DNA of 64,000 bases from Janibacter sp. HTCC2649 (GCF_000152705.1 NZ_CH672413.1:1525978-1589977), one strand, 5' to 3'; shown: positions 34,850-43,383, counted from the stretch's first letter. The notes: generated by a model not told the origin, from the sequence alone. Program-made: numbers and translations.

Positions 34850-34924
34850 CGTGCCAACCTAGCCACCCGCGCCGACAGCGCCGGGACGTCATCCACAGGC
34901 GCGCCAGACAGGGGCGCGCCCGAC

Positions 34925-35815
34925 TCAGCTGAAGACGACAGTGCGGTCCTCGTTGAGGATGACACGACTCTCGCAGTGCCACTTCACGGCGCGAGCAAAG
35001 ACGCGTGACTCAACCTCTTCACCGGCGGAGACGAGGTCCTCGGCGTCCATGCGGTGGTCGACGCGGTGGATGTCCTGCTCGATGATTGGACCCTCGTCGA
35101 GGTCTGCCGTGACGTAGTGCGCCGTCGCCCCGATGACCTTGACGCCACGCGCGTAGGCCTGGTGATAGGGCTTCGCGCCCTTGAAGCTCGGGAGGAACGA
35201 GTGGTGGATGTTGATGACGCGCCCACCGAGCTGGCGGCAGAGGTCGTCGCTGAGCACCTGCATGTAGCGGGCCAGCGTGATGAGCTCGACGTCGTGCTCC
35301 GCGACGAGCTCGAGCAGCTTCGCCTCTGCCTCGGCCTTGGTGTCACGGGTGACCGGGATGTGGTGGAACGGGATGCCGTAGGAGCGGGCCATCGGCTCGA
35401 GGTCGGGGTGGTTGCTGACGATGCCGACGATGTCGGCGTTGACCTGTCCCGACTTCCAGCGGAAGAGGAGGTCGTTCAGGACGTGTCCGAATTTGCTCAC
35501 CATCAACAGCGTCCGGTATGCCGTGACCGCCCTGCGCAGTTCCCACACCATCTCGAACTCGATTGCCACAGAAGCGAATTCACTCCTCCAGCGCTCGACG
35601 TCAACGTTGGCGTCACCGGTGTCGAAACGCACGCGCATGAAGTAGCGCCCGGTGCGGTGGTCGCTGAACTGCTGGCTCTCCTCGATGTTTGCCTGCCGCT
35701 CGAAGAGGTGCTGGGTCACCCTGGCGACGATGCCCGGACGGTCGGGGCACGACAGAGTGAGGACGAGGTCTCCCTCGTCCCCTGGGTTGATGCGTCGGGA
35801 GACGCTTTCAGTCAT
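34925..35815 (-). CDS. purU: Formyltetrahydrofolate deformylase PurU
   Basis: A 296-residue enzyme from ATG 35815, which overlaps the upstream PHP gene stop as ATGA. An N-terminal ACT domain (LVLTLSCPDRPGIVARVTQHL) is followed by a formyltransferase-like domain whose catalytic Asn-His-Asp triad is visible in INIHHSFLPSFKGA and TADLDEGPI. It hydrolyses 10-formyl-THF to formate and THF, supplying formate and balancing one-carbon units. Length agrees with the family (about 280-300). Confidence 0.95.
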   Translation of the reverse strand: MTESVSRRINPGDEGDLVLTLSCPDRPGIVARVTQHLFERQANIEESQQFSDHRTGRYFMRVRFDTGDANVDVERWRSEFASVAIEFEMVWELRRAVTAYRTLLMVSKFGHVLNDLLFRWKSGQVNADIVGIVSNHPDLEPMARSYGIPFHHIPVTRDTKAEAEAKLLELVAEHDVELITLARYMQVLSDDLCRQLGGRVINIHHSFLPSFKGAKPYHQAYARGVKVIGATAHYVTADLDEGPIIEQDIHRVDHRMDAEDLVSAGEEVESRVFARAVKWHCESRVILNEDRTVVFS

Positions 35816-36657
35816 GGCTGGACCACCTTCACGCCGTGAGACTGCTCGACGATACGGGACCACTGACGCGGCTCCGTCGTGAACTCACCGAGTCGGTTGA
35901 GCTTGCCGGTGCCGTGGTAGTCGCTGCTGCCCGTGATGACGAGGTGGTGGCGCTCGGCGAGGCGGATGGCGCGCTCGACGTCTGCAGGCTCGTGGTCACG
36001 GTGATGGGCCTCGAGACCGCCCAGCCCGGCGGCGGCCCACTCCTGGACCATCTCGTCGCTGATCGTGGCGGTGCGCATCGCGAACGGGTGGGCCAGCACG
36101 GGCACTCCCCCCGCTCCTCGCACCAGCTTGATCGCAGCGACAGGGTCGGGGGCGTAGTGGCCGACGTAGTACTTGCTGCCGTCGTGGAGCAGGTCGCGGA
36201 ACGCCTCGTCCCTGTCGGGGACGACGCCGCTGACGACCAACGCGTCCGCCAAGTGGGGGCGACCGAGGGTCGCACCGGGAGCCACCTGCGCGCGCACCTC
36301 CTCGATGGTGATGGGTATGCCGTCATCGGCCATGCGTTGGACCATCCGGTCCATGCGGCTCACCCGGCTGTCGCGAGCGCGCGCCAGCTCGATGGCGAGG
36401 CGCGGATCGTCGGGGTCGGGCAGGTAGCCGAGCAGATGGATGCTGCGGTAGTCGCGGCTGCACGAGATCTCGATGCCTCGGACCAGACCGATGCCTTCGT
36501 GGATGGCCGCCTCGACGGCTTCATCCCAACCAGCCGTCGTGTCGTGGTCGGTGATCGCGATGGTGGTCAGACCGGCCGCCTTGGCTGCGGCCACGAGCTC
36601 AGCAGGACTCTCGGTCCCGTCGCTCGCGGTCGAGTGCGCGTGGAGGTCGATCTTCAC
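35812..36657 (-). CDS. PHP-domain phosphoesterase (RNase AM/YciV-like)
   Basis: From GTG 36657 (VKIDLHAHSTASDGT) the product is 281 residues. The four PHP metal-binding motifs are visible: HAHS near 6-9, ITDHD near 37, VLAHPF near 190 and GSSDYHG near 245. The family acts on 3',5'-bisphosphonucleotides or RNA 5' ends. It is coupled to purU by ATGA. The region between this gene and the divergent sigma gene (36658-36802) contains the ECF promoter at 36729. Confidence 0.9.
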   Translation of the reverse strand: MKIDLHAHSTASDGTESPAELVAAAKAAGLTTIAITDHDTTAGWDEAVEAAIHEGIGLVRGIEISCSRDYRSIHLLGYLPDPDDPRLAIELARARDSRVSRMDRMVQRMADDGIPITIEEVRAQVAPGATLGRPHLADALVVSGVVPDRDEAFRDLLHDGSKYYVGHYAPDPVAAIKLVRGAGGVPVLAHPFAMRTATISDEMVQEWAAAGLGGLEAHHRDHEPADVERAIRLAERHHLVITGSSDYHGTGKLNRLGEFTTEPRQWSRIVEQSHGVKVVQP

Positions 36658-36728
36658 GCTGCGTAGCCTATGCGGCACCTGCGGGACGGGAGGTGTGCGA
36701 CACCGAAGGTGACGAACGCTGCGCGAGG

Positions 36729-36753
36729 CAACCTTTTGCGGCATACCCCCGTA
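36729..36753 (+). promoter_or_regulatory. Predicted ECF promoter of sigma module 1
   Basis: CAACC at 36729-36733, 16 bases, then CGTA at 36750-36753. The same CAACC-N16-CG word pair precedes all four sigma genes, which suggests autoregulation. The GTATGCCG word (complement) overlaps the spacer. Confidence 0.65.
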
Positions 36754-36802
36754 GTGCTGGGTGAGACCACGAAGGGGGAACCAGATGCAGGGGGGACGAA
36801 CC

Positions 36803-37309
36803 ATGGGGCGGGAGTCCAAGGCAGAGCGCGACGCCGCGTTCACCGCGTTCATGACGGACGCGACACCGTCGCTGCTGCGCACCGCGTGGCTGCTCACGGG
36901 GTCGACCGATCGGTCGCAGGAACTCGTGCAGGCGGCCTTCGTCAAGACGTATGCCGCGTGGCCCAAGGTGCGACGTGAGTCCGCCCTGGCCTACGCGCGC
37001 CGGGTGCTCGTGAACCAGAAGACCGACACATGGCGCAAGACGTCACGTGAGGTCATCGTCGGTGAGGTCCCCGAACAGGAGATCCGCCCCGACAACAAGG
37101 TCGAACACCGCGACCAGATCCTGCGGATGCTCGACCTGCTTCCCCGGGCTCAGCGCACGATCGTCGTCCTTCGGTACTACCAGGACCTCTCCGAGCAGCA
37201 GGTCGCTGACGTGCTCGGCATCTCCGTGGGATCCGTGAAGTCCGCAGGCTCTCGTGGCCTCGCCACCCTCCGAACAGCCCACCTCTCCACCGAAGGGAGC
37301 CAGCGATGA
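36803..37309 (+). CDS. SigE-family ECF sigma factor, module 1
   Basis: From ATG 36803, after GGGGGGAC, the product is 168 residues. Region 2 is seen in AWLLTGSTDRSQELVQAAFVKTYAAWPKV. Region 4 has LDLLPRAQRTIVVLRYYQDLSEQQVADVLGISVGSVKSAGSRGLATLR with its helix-turn-helix. This length and signature fit the SigE family of small actinobacterial sigma factors. It overlaps the membrane partner gene (ATGA, 37306-37309). The protein is about 93% identical by eye to module 2's sigma. Confidence 0.93.
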   Translation: MGRESKAERDAAFTAFMTDATPSLLRTAWLLTGSTDRSQELVQAAFVKTYAAWPKVRRESALAYARRVLVNQKTDTWRKTSREVIVGEVPEQEIRPDNKVEHRDQILRMLDLLPRAQRTIVVLRYYQDLSEQQVADVLGISVGSVKSAGSRGLATLRTAHLSTEGSQR

Positions 37310-38166
37310 GCCCCGACATCGAACACCTGCTCCGCGACCAGCTCCGAGGCGCCGCCATCGGCGCGCCCCAGCACCTCGGCGTCGATGACCAGGACGTCCT
37401 CACCCGCGGCCGCCGCGTCGTCATCCGCCGTCGAGTCCTCACCGTCGCCGGAGTCGCCTCTTTCACCCTCGTGATCGCCGGGACCATTGGCGTGCTCGGG
37501 CCGCGAGTCAACAACGACGCACTGCCCGCGATCCCGACACCGACGGTCACCCCGACCCCGGAGGCGACTCCCACGACCACCTCCTCGGCGTCGCCGTCCA
37601 CCACAGTGACTGCGACCCCGACGGCCACACCGTCCTCGACGCCCTCAGCCACGGCGACCTCGACCGCCAAGCCGACCCGGACCACCTCCCCCTCCTCGAC
37701 CCCGTCCAGGACCAAGACACCCACCCCCGGCTCAACTCTCTCAGCTACTCCGGGATGGTCCGATCGGGTGACGGTCGCAGGCCGGGCCTATCGCGCCCGA
37801 TATGTGCCGATCGTTGGTCAACACAACTACAACCTCGAGCTCGAGAGTGGCGGTGCCAATGTCTTTTCGCCTCAGAACGTCTTCAACTCCGAGAATCGCT
37901 TCGGTGCAGATTCTGGCGACTCCCGTATCACGTACTACCTCGGCCGTTACAGGATCACCGATCTGATCTCCATCAAGGGACAGCCGGTTACGGACGAAGT
38001 GATTGGGCACATCGCCGTTCCCACGCCCGATGGAGACGACGCGACCGGCGAGCCATACATGGACCTCCACGTGACAATCGTTCGCACGTCGGCGAGCGCA
38101 GGCGATGTCAATGACTGGGTAGTGAGACTGTCCAACGGCAGCGTCTGGGACTTGTCCAAGGAATGA
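37306..38166 (+). CDS. Single-pass membrane partner of sigma module 1
   Basis: A 286-residue protein: a cytoplasmic segment of about 45 residues ending in an Arg cluster, one membrane helix (VLTVAGVASFTLVIAGTIGVL), a Thr/Pro/Ser-rich linker of about 90 residues, and an extracellular domain of about 145. No zinc-finger anti-sigma motif is present, so an anti-sigma role is inferred only from gene pairing and topology. The extracellular part (37740-38166) has lower GC than its surroundings and little similarity to module 2 although the N-terminus and linker are nearly identical. Confidence 0.82.
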   Translation: MSPDIEHLLRDQLRGAAIGAPQHLGVDDQDVLTRGRRVVIRRRVLTVAGVASFTLVIAGTIGVLGPRVNNDALPAIPTPTVTPTPEATPTTTSSASPSTTVTATPTATPSSTPSATATSTAKPTRTTSPSSTPSRTKTPTPGSTLSATPGWSDRVTVAGRAYRARYVPIVGQHNYNLELESGGANVFSPQNVFNSENRFGADSGDSRITYYLGRYRITDLISIKGQPVTDEVIGHIAVPTPDGDDATGEPYMDLHVTIVRTSASAGDVNDWVVRLSNGSVWDLSKE

Positions 38167-38178
38167 CGCCCTTCGTGA

Positions 38179-38202
38179 CAACCACTCGAACCGGGCGCCC
38201 GG
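38179..38202 (+). promoter_or_regulatory. Predicted ECF promoter of sigma module 2
   Basis: CAACC at 38179-38183, 16 bases, then CGG at 38200-38202. The flank CGTGACAACC and the spacer text CTCGAACCGG match module 3's promoter. The -10 differs by one base from CGT. It begins 13 bases after the preceding stop. Confidence 0.55.
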
Positions 38203-38261
38203 GCAACCTTCAACAACTCATTCCAGCTGTGCAAAGTGATACGACGAATTCAGGGGGGAAC

Positions 38262-38768
38262 ATGGCACGGCAATCCAAGGCCGAACGCGATGCAGCATTC
38301 ACCGCGTTCATGACGGACGCGACACCATCGCTGCTGCGCACGGCGTGGCTGCTCACGGGCTCGACCGACCGCTCGCAGGAACTCGTGCAGGCGGCCTTCG
38401 TCAAGACGTATGCCGCGTGGCCCAAGGTGCGGTCCGAGTCCGCCTTGGCCTACGCGCGCCGGGTGCTCGTCAACCAGAAGACCGACACGTGGCGCAAGAC
38501 CTCCCGCGAGGTCACCGTTGACGACGTCCCCGAACACGAGATCCGCCCCGACAACAAGGTCGAGCACCGCGACCAGATCCTGCGGATGCTCGACCTGCTG
38601 CCCCGGCAACAGCGCACGATCGTGGTCCTGCGCTACTACCAGGACCTCTCCGAACAACAGGTCGCCGACCTGCTCGGGATCTCCGTCGGATCCGTGAAGT
38701 CGGCAGGCTCGCGCGGCCTCGCCACCCTCCGAACAGCCCACACCTCTGCAGAAGGGAGCCAGCGATGA
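38262..38768 (+). CDS. SigE-family ECF sigma factor, module 2
   Basis: A 168-residue near-duplicate of the 36803 sigma, starting at ATG 38262 after AGGGGGGAA. Region 2 and region 4 text is almost identical to module 1 (differences such as VTVDDVPEHEI against VIVGEVPEQEI). Near-identity of DNA over the whole gene shows recent tandem duplication or gene conversion. It overlaps the partner gene by ATGA. Confidence 0.92.
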   Translation: MARQSKAERDAAFTAFMTDATPSLLRTAWLLTGSTDRSQELVQAAFVKTYAAWPKVRSESALAYARRVLVNQKTDTWRKTSREVTVDDVPEHEIRPDNKVEHRDQILRMLDLLPRQQRTIVVLRYYQDLSEQQVADLLGISVGSVKSAGSRGLATLRTAHTSAEGSQR

Positions 38769-39628
38769 GCTTCGACATCGAAGACCTGCTCAGGGGCGAA
38801 CTCCAGGGAGCCGCATCCGCCGCACCCCAGAGCCTCGGCGCCACCGACCAGGACGTCCTCGCCCGCGGCCACCGCGTCGTCGTCCGCCGTCGCGTCCTCA
38901 CCGTCGCCGGTGTCGCAGCCGCCACTCTCCTGATCGCCGGGACCATCGGCGTGCTCGCACCTCGGGTCAGCAACGACGCACTGCCCGCGATCCCGACACC
39001 GACGGTCACCCCGACCCCGGAGGCAACTCCCACGACCACCTCCTCGGCGTCGCCGTCAGCCACCGTGACTGCGACGCCGACGGCAGTTCCGTCCTCGACG
39101 CCCTCAGCGACGGCAACCTCGACCGCCAAGCCGAGCCGGACCTCATCGTCCACGAGGACCAAAACTCCCACCGCCAGCACCACCACGGCGACGGGGCTCG
39201 AGTGGTCCGATCCCGTCTCGGTAGGGGGCGTCAACTACCGAATGCGACTGGTCCGGGCCGGGACAGTGGCTGGGTATGACAACTACAAGACCGAGGTACG
39301 CGCCAACGGGTCGCTCGTGCACACACGGACCGACTCAGTCAGTGGCGAGTTCTCCCTCATCGTTGAATCTGACCCACGTGTCGTCTTCGCATCTTTCGTA
39401 GGACCACTGTCCGACGTCGTGTCGGAGAACTCCCAGCCGGTCAGCGGCGAGGCGTTCAAGTCGATCACTCTGCCTATTCCGGGGGACGGCCACTCGATCA
39501 CGATGACGATCATCAAGCTTCCGAAGGCGGCGACCATCGACGAGAACGGCAACGTGGAGCACATGACACTGCGCGAGGCGGACGGGAAAGTGAACGACTA
39601 CTGCGTCGGATACTGCTTCCCCAGCTGA
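38765..39628 (+). CDS. Single-pass membrane partner of sigma module 2
   Basis: A 287-residue paralogue of the 37306 product: the same cytoplasmic N-terminus, Arg cluster, membrane helix (VLTVAGVAAATLLIAGTIGVL) and Thr/Pro linker. The extracellular part from about residue 140 (WSDPVSVGGVNYRMRL) is related only weakly, starting with a shared WSD-V-V-G-Y-R pattern. This suggests one fold with diversified surface. The C-terminus has two cysteines in a CVGYC pattern. Likely role: sensing or sequestering the coupled sigma. Confidence 0.82.
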   Translation: MSFDIEDLLRGELQGAASAAPQSLGATDQDVLARGHRVVVRRRVLTVAGVAAATLLIAGTIGVLAPRVSNDALPAIPTPTVTPTPEATPTTTSSASPSATVTATPTAVPSSTPSATATSTAKPSRTSSSTRTKTPTASTTTATGLEWSDPVSVGGVNYRMRLVRAGTVAGYDNYKTEVRANGSLVHTRTDSVSGEFSLIVESDPRVVFASFVGPLSDVVSENSQPVSGEAFKSITLPIPGDGHSITMTIIKLPKAATIDENGNVEHMTLREADGKVNDYCVGYCFPS

Positions 39629-39657
39629 GCCACACGTCGCGCCGCGTCACAACGTGA

Positions 39658-39682
39658 CAACCTTTCGAACCGGTCGCCCGTA
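39658..39682 (+). promoter_or_regulatory. Predicted ECF promoter of sigma module 3
   Basis: CAACC at 39658-39662, 16 bases, CGTA at 39679-39682; identical spacing to module 1. It lies 43 bases before the GTG start. Confidence 0.65.
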
Positions 39683-39724
39683 CCAAGGGCGTCCGGTTCG
39701 ATGGTGTTGAGAAGGGGTGGTGTC

Positions 39725-40222
39725 GTGAACAGGCGCGAGGACGGGTCGTTCGACGAGTTCCTGCGGTCGAGCTCCCCGCGGCTGCTGCGGCTGGCGTGGC
39801 TGCTCAGCGGCGGCGCATCCAGCGCGGAGGACCTCGTCCAGGAGACCCTCGAACGCGTCTATGTCGCCTGGCCCCGAATCGAGCCGGGCGGGACCCACAA
39901 CTACGCGCGCCGCGTCCTCGTCAACCTGCACACCGACTCCCACCGCCGTCGCTGGCGCGAGAACCTCACCTCCGAGGTGCCCGAGCGAGGCCGCTCGGAC
40001 AGCGCCGACCGAGTCGCCTTGGCCGACCAGCTGACCACCGCCCTGGCCCAGCTTCCCGTGCGCGAACGGCAGTGCGTCGTCCTGCGCCACCACGCCGACC
40101 TCTCCGAACGCGAGGTCGCCGACACCCTCAACATCAGCACGGGGACGGTCAAGTCCTCGACCTCGCGCGGCCTTGCCCGCCTGCGCACCCTGCTCGCCAC
40201 CGAAGGAGTCCGCCATGTCTGA
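39725..40222 (+). CDS. SigE-family ECF sigma factor, module 3
   Basis: From GTG 39725 after AAGGGGTGG the product is 165 residues; an upstream ATG 39701 would overlap the promoter region. Region 2: AWLLSGGASSAEDLVQETLERVYVAWPRI. Region 4: LPVRERQCVVLRHHADLSEREVADTLNISTGTVKSSTSRGLARL. It is more diverged than modules 1 and 2. It overlaps the partner gene by eight bases. Confidence 0.92.
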   Translation: MNRREDGSFDEFLRSSSPRLLRLAWLLSGGASSAEDLVQETLERVYVAWPRIEPGGTHNYARRVLVNLHTDSHRRRWRENLTSEVPERGRSDSADRVALADQLTTALAQLPVRERQCVVLRHHADLSEREVADTLNISTGTVKSSTSRGLARLRTLLATEGVRHV

Positions 40223-41243
40223 CCCGATCCTCGAGCTGCTCGCCGCTCCCCCGAACCCGTCGATGGTCGTCGACGAAACGGCTGTGTATGCCGGTGGGCG
40301 CCGTCGTCTGCGCCGACGGACGTTGCGCCGCAGCGCAGTTGGCGTGGTCGGGGTCGTCGGTGTCGCCGCGATCGCATTCGGTGCCCTGGGCACGGACTTC
40401 GGCACAGACGCCCTCCCGGCAGGCCCGTCACCAACCGCTTCCTCGTCCGGTCGAGTGTCGGCCGAACTCCTTGACGGCAGGTATGCCGTCGAGGTCATTC
40501 CGGGCGCAGGCAAGGACCAGCCCAACGTCATCTTCTCCTCGATCACGAACGGCAAGAGGACCCAACTCGCCGGATCCAGCGCCTCCTCCGACGTCGTCTC
40601 TCTCGGGACGGGCAGCGGCGCTGACGGTGTCATGCTCGGCACCGCCCCGGCCGGTGCGACTGGCTTGCTCACCATCACTCGCCCCAGCAGTGGGGGGATT
40701 CGACCCAGCAGCGGGGGGATGACCACGGACCAACAGCGCCTGCCCGGGACCGACTATCAGGCGATCGCCCTTGACTTCGAAAAGGTCGGCGACGTCAGCA
40801 ACTACGTGGACACGATCTGGATGAACACCTCCGGGGAGGTGCGCGACGCCCGCGGGAACCGCCTGCCGAGCACGGCAATTGGCACTGGGGAGACGTTCTT
40901 CGTTGCTCACGATTCCGGTGTGATGGGCGTGTTCAACCCTGGTGGCGGGTCGACGAGGCCGCTGAGCGATGGCCAGACCACCACCTTGGGAACCGGCGAG
41001 AAGGCCGACGGCGGTCCATGGGCCTGGCGTTCGGTCACCTTGCTTCCCGAAGGATCGAAGGAGGTGTCGTTCGAATGGGTCAACGCCGACAGTGGCGCTG
41101 GCGACGTCATCACCAAGCCCATACCGGGTGGAGTCGTCGCTTGGGCGCAGGCAAGCGCGCCCTCGACGAGCACGGGCCCAACCGTCCGTTCGGTGACGTG
41201 GCTTGACGTGGTCGGCACACGGCATACCGAAGTCGTCAAGTGA
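40215..41243 (+). CDS. Membrane partner of sigma module 3
   Basis: A 342-residue protein from ATG 40215: short cytoplasmic segment with RRRLRRRTLRR, one membrane helix (VGVVGVVGVAAIAFGAL), then a large extracytoplasmic domain. Text such as GTDYQAIALDF and DTIWMNTSGEVRDARGNRLPS is shared with the module 4 partner, so the two belong to one family distinct from the Thr/Pro-linker pair. A 21-bp tandem duplication (40680-40721) encodes RPSSGGI/RPSSGGM. The function is inferred from pairing only. Confidence 0.8.
   Translation: MSDPILELLAAPPNPSMVVDETAVYAGGRRRLRRRTLRRSAVGVVGVVGVAAIAFGALGTDFGTDALPAGPSPTASSSGRVSAELLDGRYAVEVIPGAGKDQPNVIFSSITNGKRTQLAGSSASSDVVSLGTGSGADGVMLGTAPAGATGLLTITRPSSGGIRPSSGGMTTDQQRLPGTDYQAIALDFEKVGDVSNYVDTIWMNTSGEVRDARGNRLPSTAIGTGETFFVAHDSGVMGVFNPGGGSTRPLSDGQTTTLGTGEKADGGPWAWRSVTLLPEGSKEVSFEWVNADSGAGDVITKPIPGGVVAWAQASAPSTSTGPTVRSVTWLDVVGTRHTEVVK
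40680..40721 (+). repeat. Two-unit 21-bp tandem repeat in coding sequence
   Basis: Units 40680-40700 and 40701-40721 differ at three bases and encode RPSSGGI followed by RPSSGGM in the partner protein. It looks like an in-frame slippage duplication in a surface loop. Confidence 0.8.
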
Positions 41244-41260
41244 CCAGCGCCTGAGGTGAC

Positions 41261-41665
41261 TCAGACGACGAGGTGGGCGTAGGGGTCCGGTCGCTCCGTC
41301 TCGCCGCGCAGGATGCAGAACTCGTTGCCCTCGGGGTCGAGGAGCGTCGCCCACCCACCATCGGGCTTGCGCAGGTCCTGGAACATCGTCGCCCCGTGGG
41401 CGAGGAGGCGCTCGACCTCTTCGTCCCGGGTGCGGTCGGTCGGGGTGAGGTCGAGGTGGAGCCGGTTCTTGATCGTTTTGCCCTCGGATACCTCGATGAA
41501 GAGCACGCGCTGCCGCCCGTCGGGACTGAAGATCATGCACTCCTCGTGACCAGGCAGGTTCGGGTCCTGCGGGTCCTCCGACCAGCCGAGCACCTCACTC
41601 CACCAATGGGATTGGGCGTGGGCGTCGCGGGAGTCGAAGGTCGTGTGCGAGATCCGTGAAGTCAT
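41261..41665 (-). CDS. VOC family protein
   Basis: A 134-residue VOC protein from ATG 41665 (MTSRISHTTFDSRDAHAQSHWW). The pattern WWSEVLGWSEDPQDPNLPGHEECMIF, then NRLHLDLTPTDRTRDEEVERLL and TLLDPEGNEFCILRG is typical of a large actinobacterial VOC group of unknown substrate. It stands alone between sigma modules 3 and 4 on the opposite strand, convergent to module 3. Confidence 0.88.
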   Translation of the reverse strand: MTSRISHTTFDSRDAHAQSHWWSEVLGWSEDPQDPNLPGHEECMIFSPDGRQRVLFIEVSEGKTIKNRLHLDLTPTDRTRDEEVERLLAHGATMFQDLRKPDGGWATLLDPEGNEFCILRGETERPDPYAHLVV

Positions 41666-41716
41666 GGCGCACACCCTTCCACCCACACTCGCGCCGAGCC
41701 ACCGAAATTCGCCACT

Positions 41717-41740
41717 CAACCTTTTGCCGGGTTGCTCCGT
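41717..41740 (+). promoter_or_regulatory. Predicted ECF promoter of sigma module 4
   Basis: CAACC at 41717-41721, 16 bases, CGT at 41738-41740; -35 flank CTCAACCTTTTGC matches module 1. The start codon follows 16 bases later, giving a very short leader. Confidence 0.6.
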
Positions 41741-41755
41741 TCAGGGGGTGCAACG

Positions 41756-42286
41756 ATGACGACCGAGATGGGGGCGAGGGGTGAGATGGCAGGAAACCAC
41801 GACGACGAGTTCGCGGAGTTCGCGACGGCGGCGACGCCGGGTCTGCTCAGGACTGCGTGGCTGATCTGCGGCAGCGCGTCACAGGCCGAGGACCTGGTGC
41901 AGTCGGCCATGGTCAAGGTCTATCTCCGTTGGGGGAAGTTGCGGCACACACAGCCGCAGGCCTATGCCCGCAAGTGCATCCTCAACGAACAGATCGACCA
42001 GCACCGACGTGGCAGGCACGAGACGACAGTCAGAGAGCTCCCGGAACAGCAGCACCACGACCAGCAGCCAGAGGACACCGACAACATCGTCCGCCTCCTG
42101 GCCCTGCTGCCCGCCCGCGAGCGGCAGGTGGTCGTGATGCGTCACTACGCCGGGCTGTCCGAGGCAGAGGTCTCCGACCTCCTCAACATCAGCATCGGCA
42201 CCGTCAAGAGCAGCGCTTCCCGGGGACTGGCCAAACTGCGTGAGGCACTGGCCGCCGAGGACCAGAAGGAGGACAACCATGTCTGA
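41756..42286 (+). CDS. SigE-family ECF sigma factor, module 4
   Basis: From ATG 41756 (MTTEMGARGE) after GGGGGTG the product is 176 residues; inner ATGs at 41768 and 41786 are possible. Region 2: AWLICGSASQAEDLVQSAMVKVYLRWGKL. Region 4: LPARERQVVVMRHYAGLSEAEVSDLLNISIGTVKSSASRGLAKL. A Gln/His-rich linker (EQQHHDQQPED) joins the two regions. It overlaps the partner gene by eight bases. Confidence 0.92.
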   Translation: MTTEMGARGEMAGNHDDEFAEFATAATPGLLRTAWLICGSASQAEDLVQSAMVKVYLRWGKLRHTQPQAYARKCILNEQIDQHRRGRHETTVRELPEQQHHDQQPEDTDNIVRLLALLPARERQVVVMRHYAGLSEAEVSDLLNISIGTVKSSASRGLAKLREALAAEDQKEDNHV

Positions 42287-43301
42287 CCACGAGTACGACG
42301 ACATCCACGACCTGCTCGTCCGCGCACCCGCGCCGGACCTGACCTACGACCTCTCCGCAACGCTGGCCACGGGTCGGCGGGTCCGGCGCCGTCGACGCCT
42401 CGCTGCGGTCAGTGGTGGAGTCGCAGCACTCGCCGCCGTGGCGATCGCCTTCGGTGCCTTCGGCCCTCTCCCGGGTGGGAATACCCAACCAGCTGGACCG
42501 GGCACCGGCTCATCGTCGACAGAGATCCTCGACTACCGCTACGCAGTTGAGATAGGGCCGTCCGGAGCCGGGCGACCGGCGATCATCACAGTCTTCTCGG
42601 TCGATGCCGGCAAGCGGACCCGGATCGATCGGTGGACCGCGAAGCCCGGGGTGATCACCGAGGCGCCGAAGGAGATCGCACCCGGGATCCTGCTCCTCGT
42701 GGCGCCGGCGCGGGCCCGAACGTTCACCCTGGTCACGGAGAGCGACGTCATCCGGGCGATCGCGGATCCCAAGCCCTTGGTCGGCACGGACTACCAGGTG
42801 GTGACCTTCGCCCTCCCGACCGACACCAAGGCGGCCACACCCAGTGACATCATCTGGACCGACGCCACCGGCGCCTTCGACCAGGCGGGCAAGGCCCTAC
42901 CGAGCGTCGTCAATCCCACGACCGGGGAAGTCCTCGTCCTGGACACCCAGCGGCGCCTCATCATGAGCCAGCGCCCCGATGGCGGTTCCGGCTCGGACTA
43001 CCCTGCCGGCTCGACGCCATGGACCGGCGACAACTTCGACACCCGCTCGTCCAGCATCCAGTTCCTCAGCGCGACACTCGTCATCCCCACCCAGGGACTC
43101 ACGGCGAAGGACGTCACGGTGAGGTGGAACAACGGCATCTCAACCAACGCCACGACACTCGGGAAGCCCGGCAGCGAGTGGACCTTCCTCCACACGGAGC
43201 GCACGGCATCGCCGAAGGTGGAAACCGGAGAGGTCTACCCGACGGACGTCGAGTGGACTGACCCATCCGGCACGCGACACGGCGAGCCCGTCAAGCGGTA
43301 G
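42279..43301 (+). CDS. Membrane partner of sigma module 4
   Basis: A 340-residue protein from ATG 42279. The cytoplasmic N-terminus contains [16 protein letters not shown]; an Arg cluster (RRVRRRRRL) precedes one membrane helix ([19 protein letters not shown]). The extracytoplasmic domain shares [31 protein letters not shown] and a closing WTDPSGTRH with the module 3 partner. No known domain is recognised. It ends just before a strong terminator. Confidence 0.82.
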   Translation: MSDHEYDDIHDLLVRAPAPDLTYDLSATLATGRRVRRRRRLAAVSGGVAALAAVAIAFGAFGPLPGGNTQPAGPGTGSSSTEILDYRYAVEIGPSGAGRPAIITVFSVDAGKRTRIDRWTAKPGVITEAPKEIAPGILLLVAPARARTFTLVTESDVIRAIADPKPLVGTDYQVVTFALPTDTKAATPSDIIWTDATGAFDQAGKALPSVVNPTTGEVLVLDTQRRLIMSQRPDGGSGSDYPAGSTPWTGDNFDTRSSSIQFLSATLVIPTQGLTAKDVTVRWNNGISTNATTLGKPGSEWTFLHTERTASPKVETGEVYPTDVEWTDPSGTRHGEPVKR

Positions 43302-43322
43302 GCGCCCCGGAGCGCAACGCGA

Positions 43323-43361
43323 GCGGGCGGCATACCCCATCTTTCTGGGTATGCCGCCCGC
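43323..43361. terminator. Bidirectional terminator embedding inverted GTATGCCG words
   Basis: GCGGGCGGCATACCC (43323-43337) pairs perfectly with GGGTATGCCGCCCGC (43347-43361) around a nine-base T-rich loop. It separates the convergent module 4 partner and MaoC genes. The stem centre is the octamer pair CGGCATAC/GTATGCCG. Confidence 0.9.
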
Positions 43362-43383
43362 TTGCGTTGCGAGAGAACGAGAC

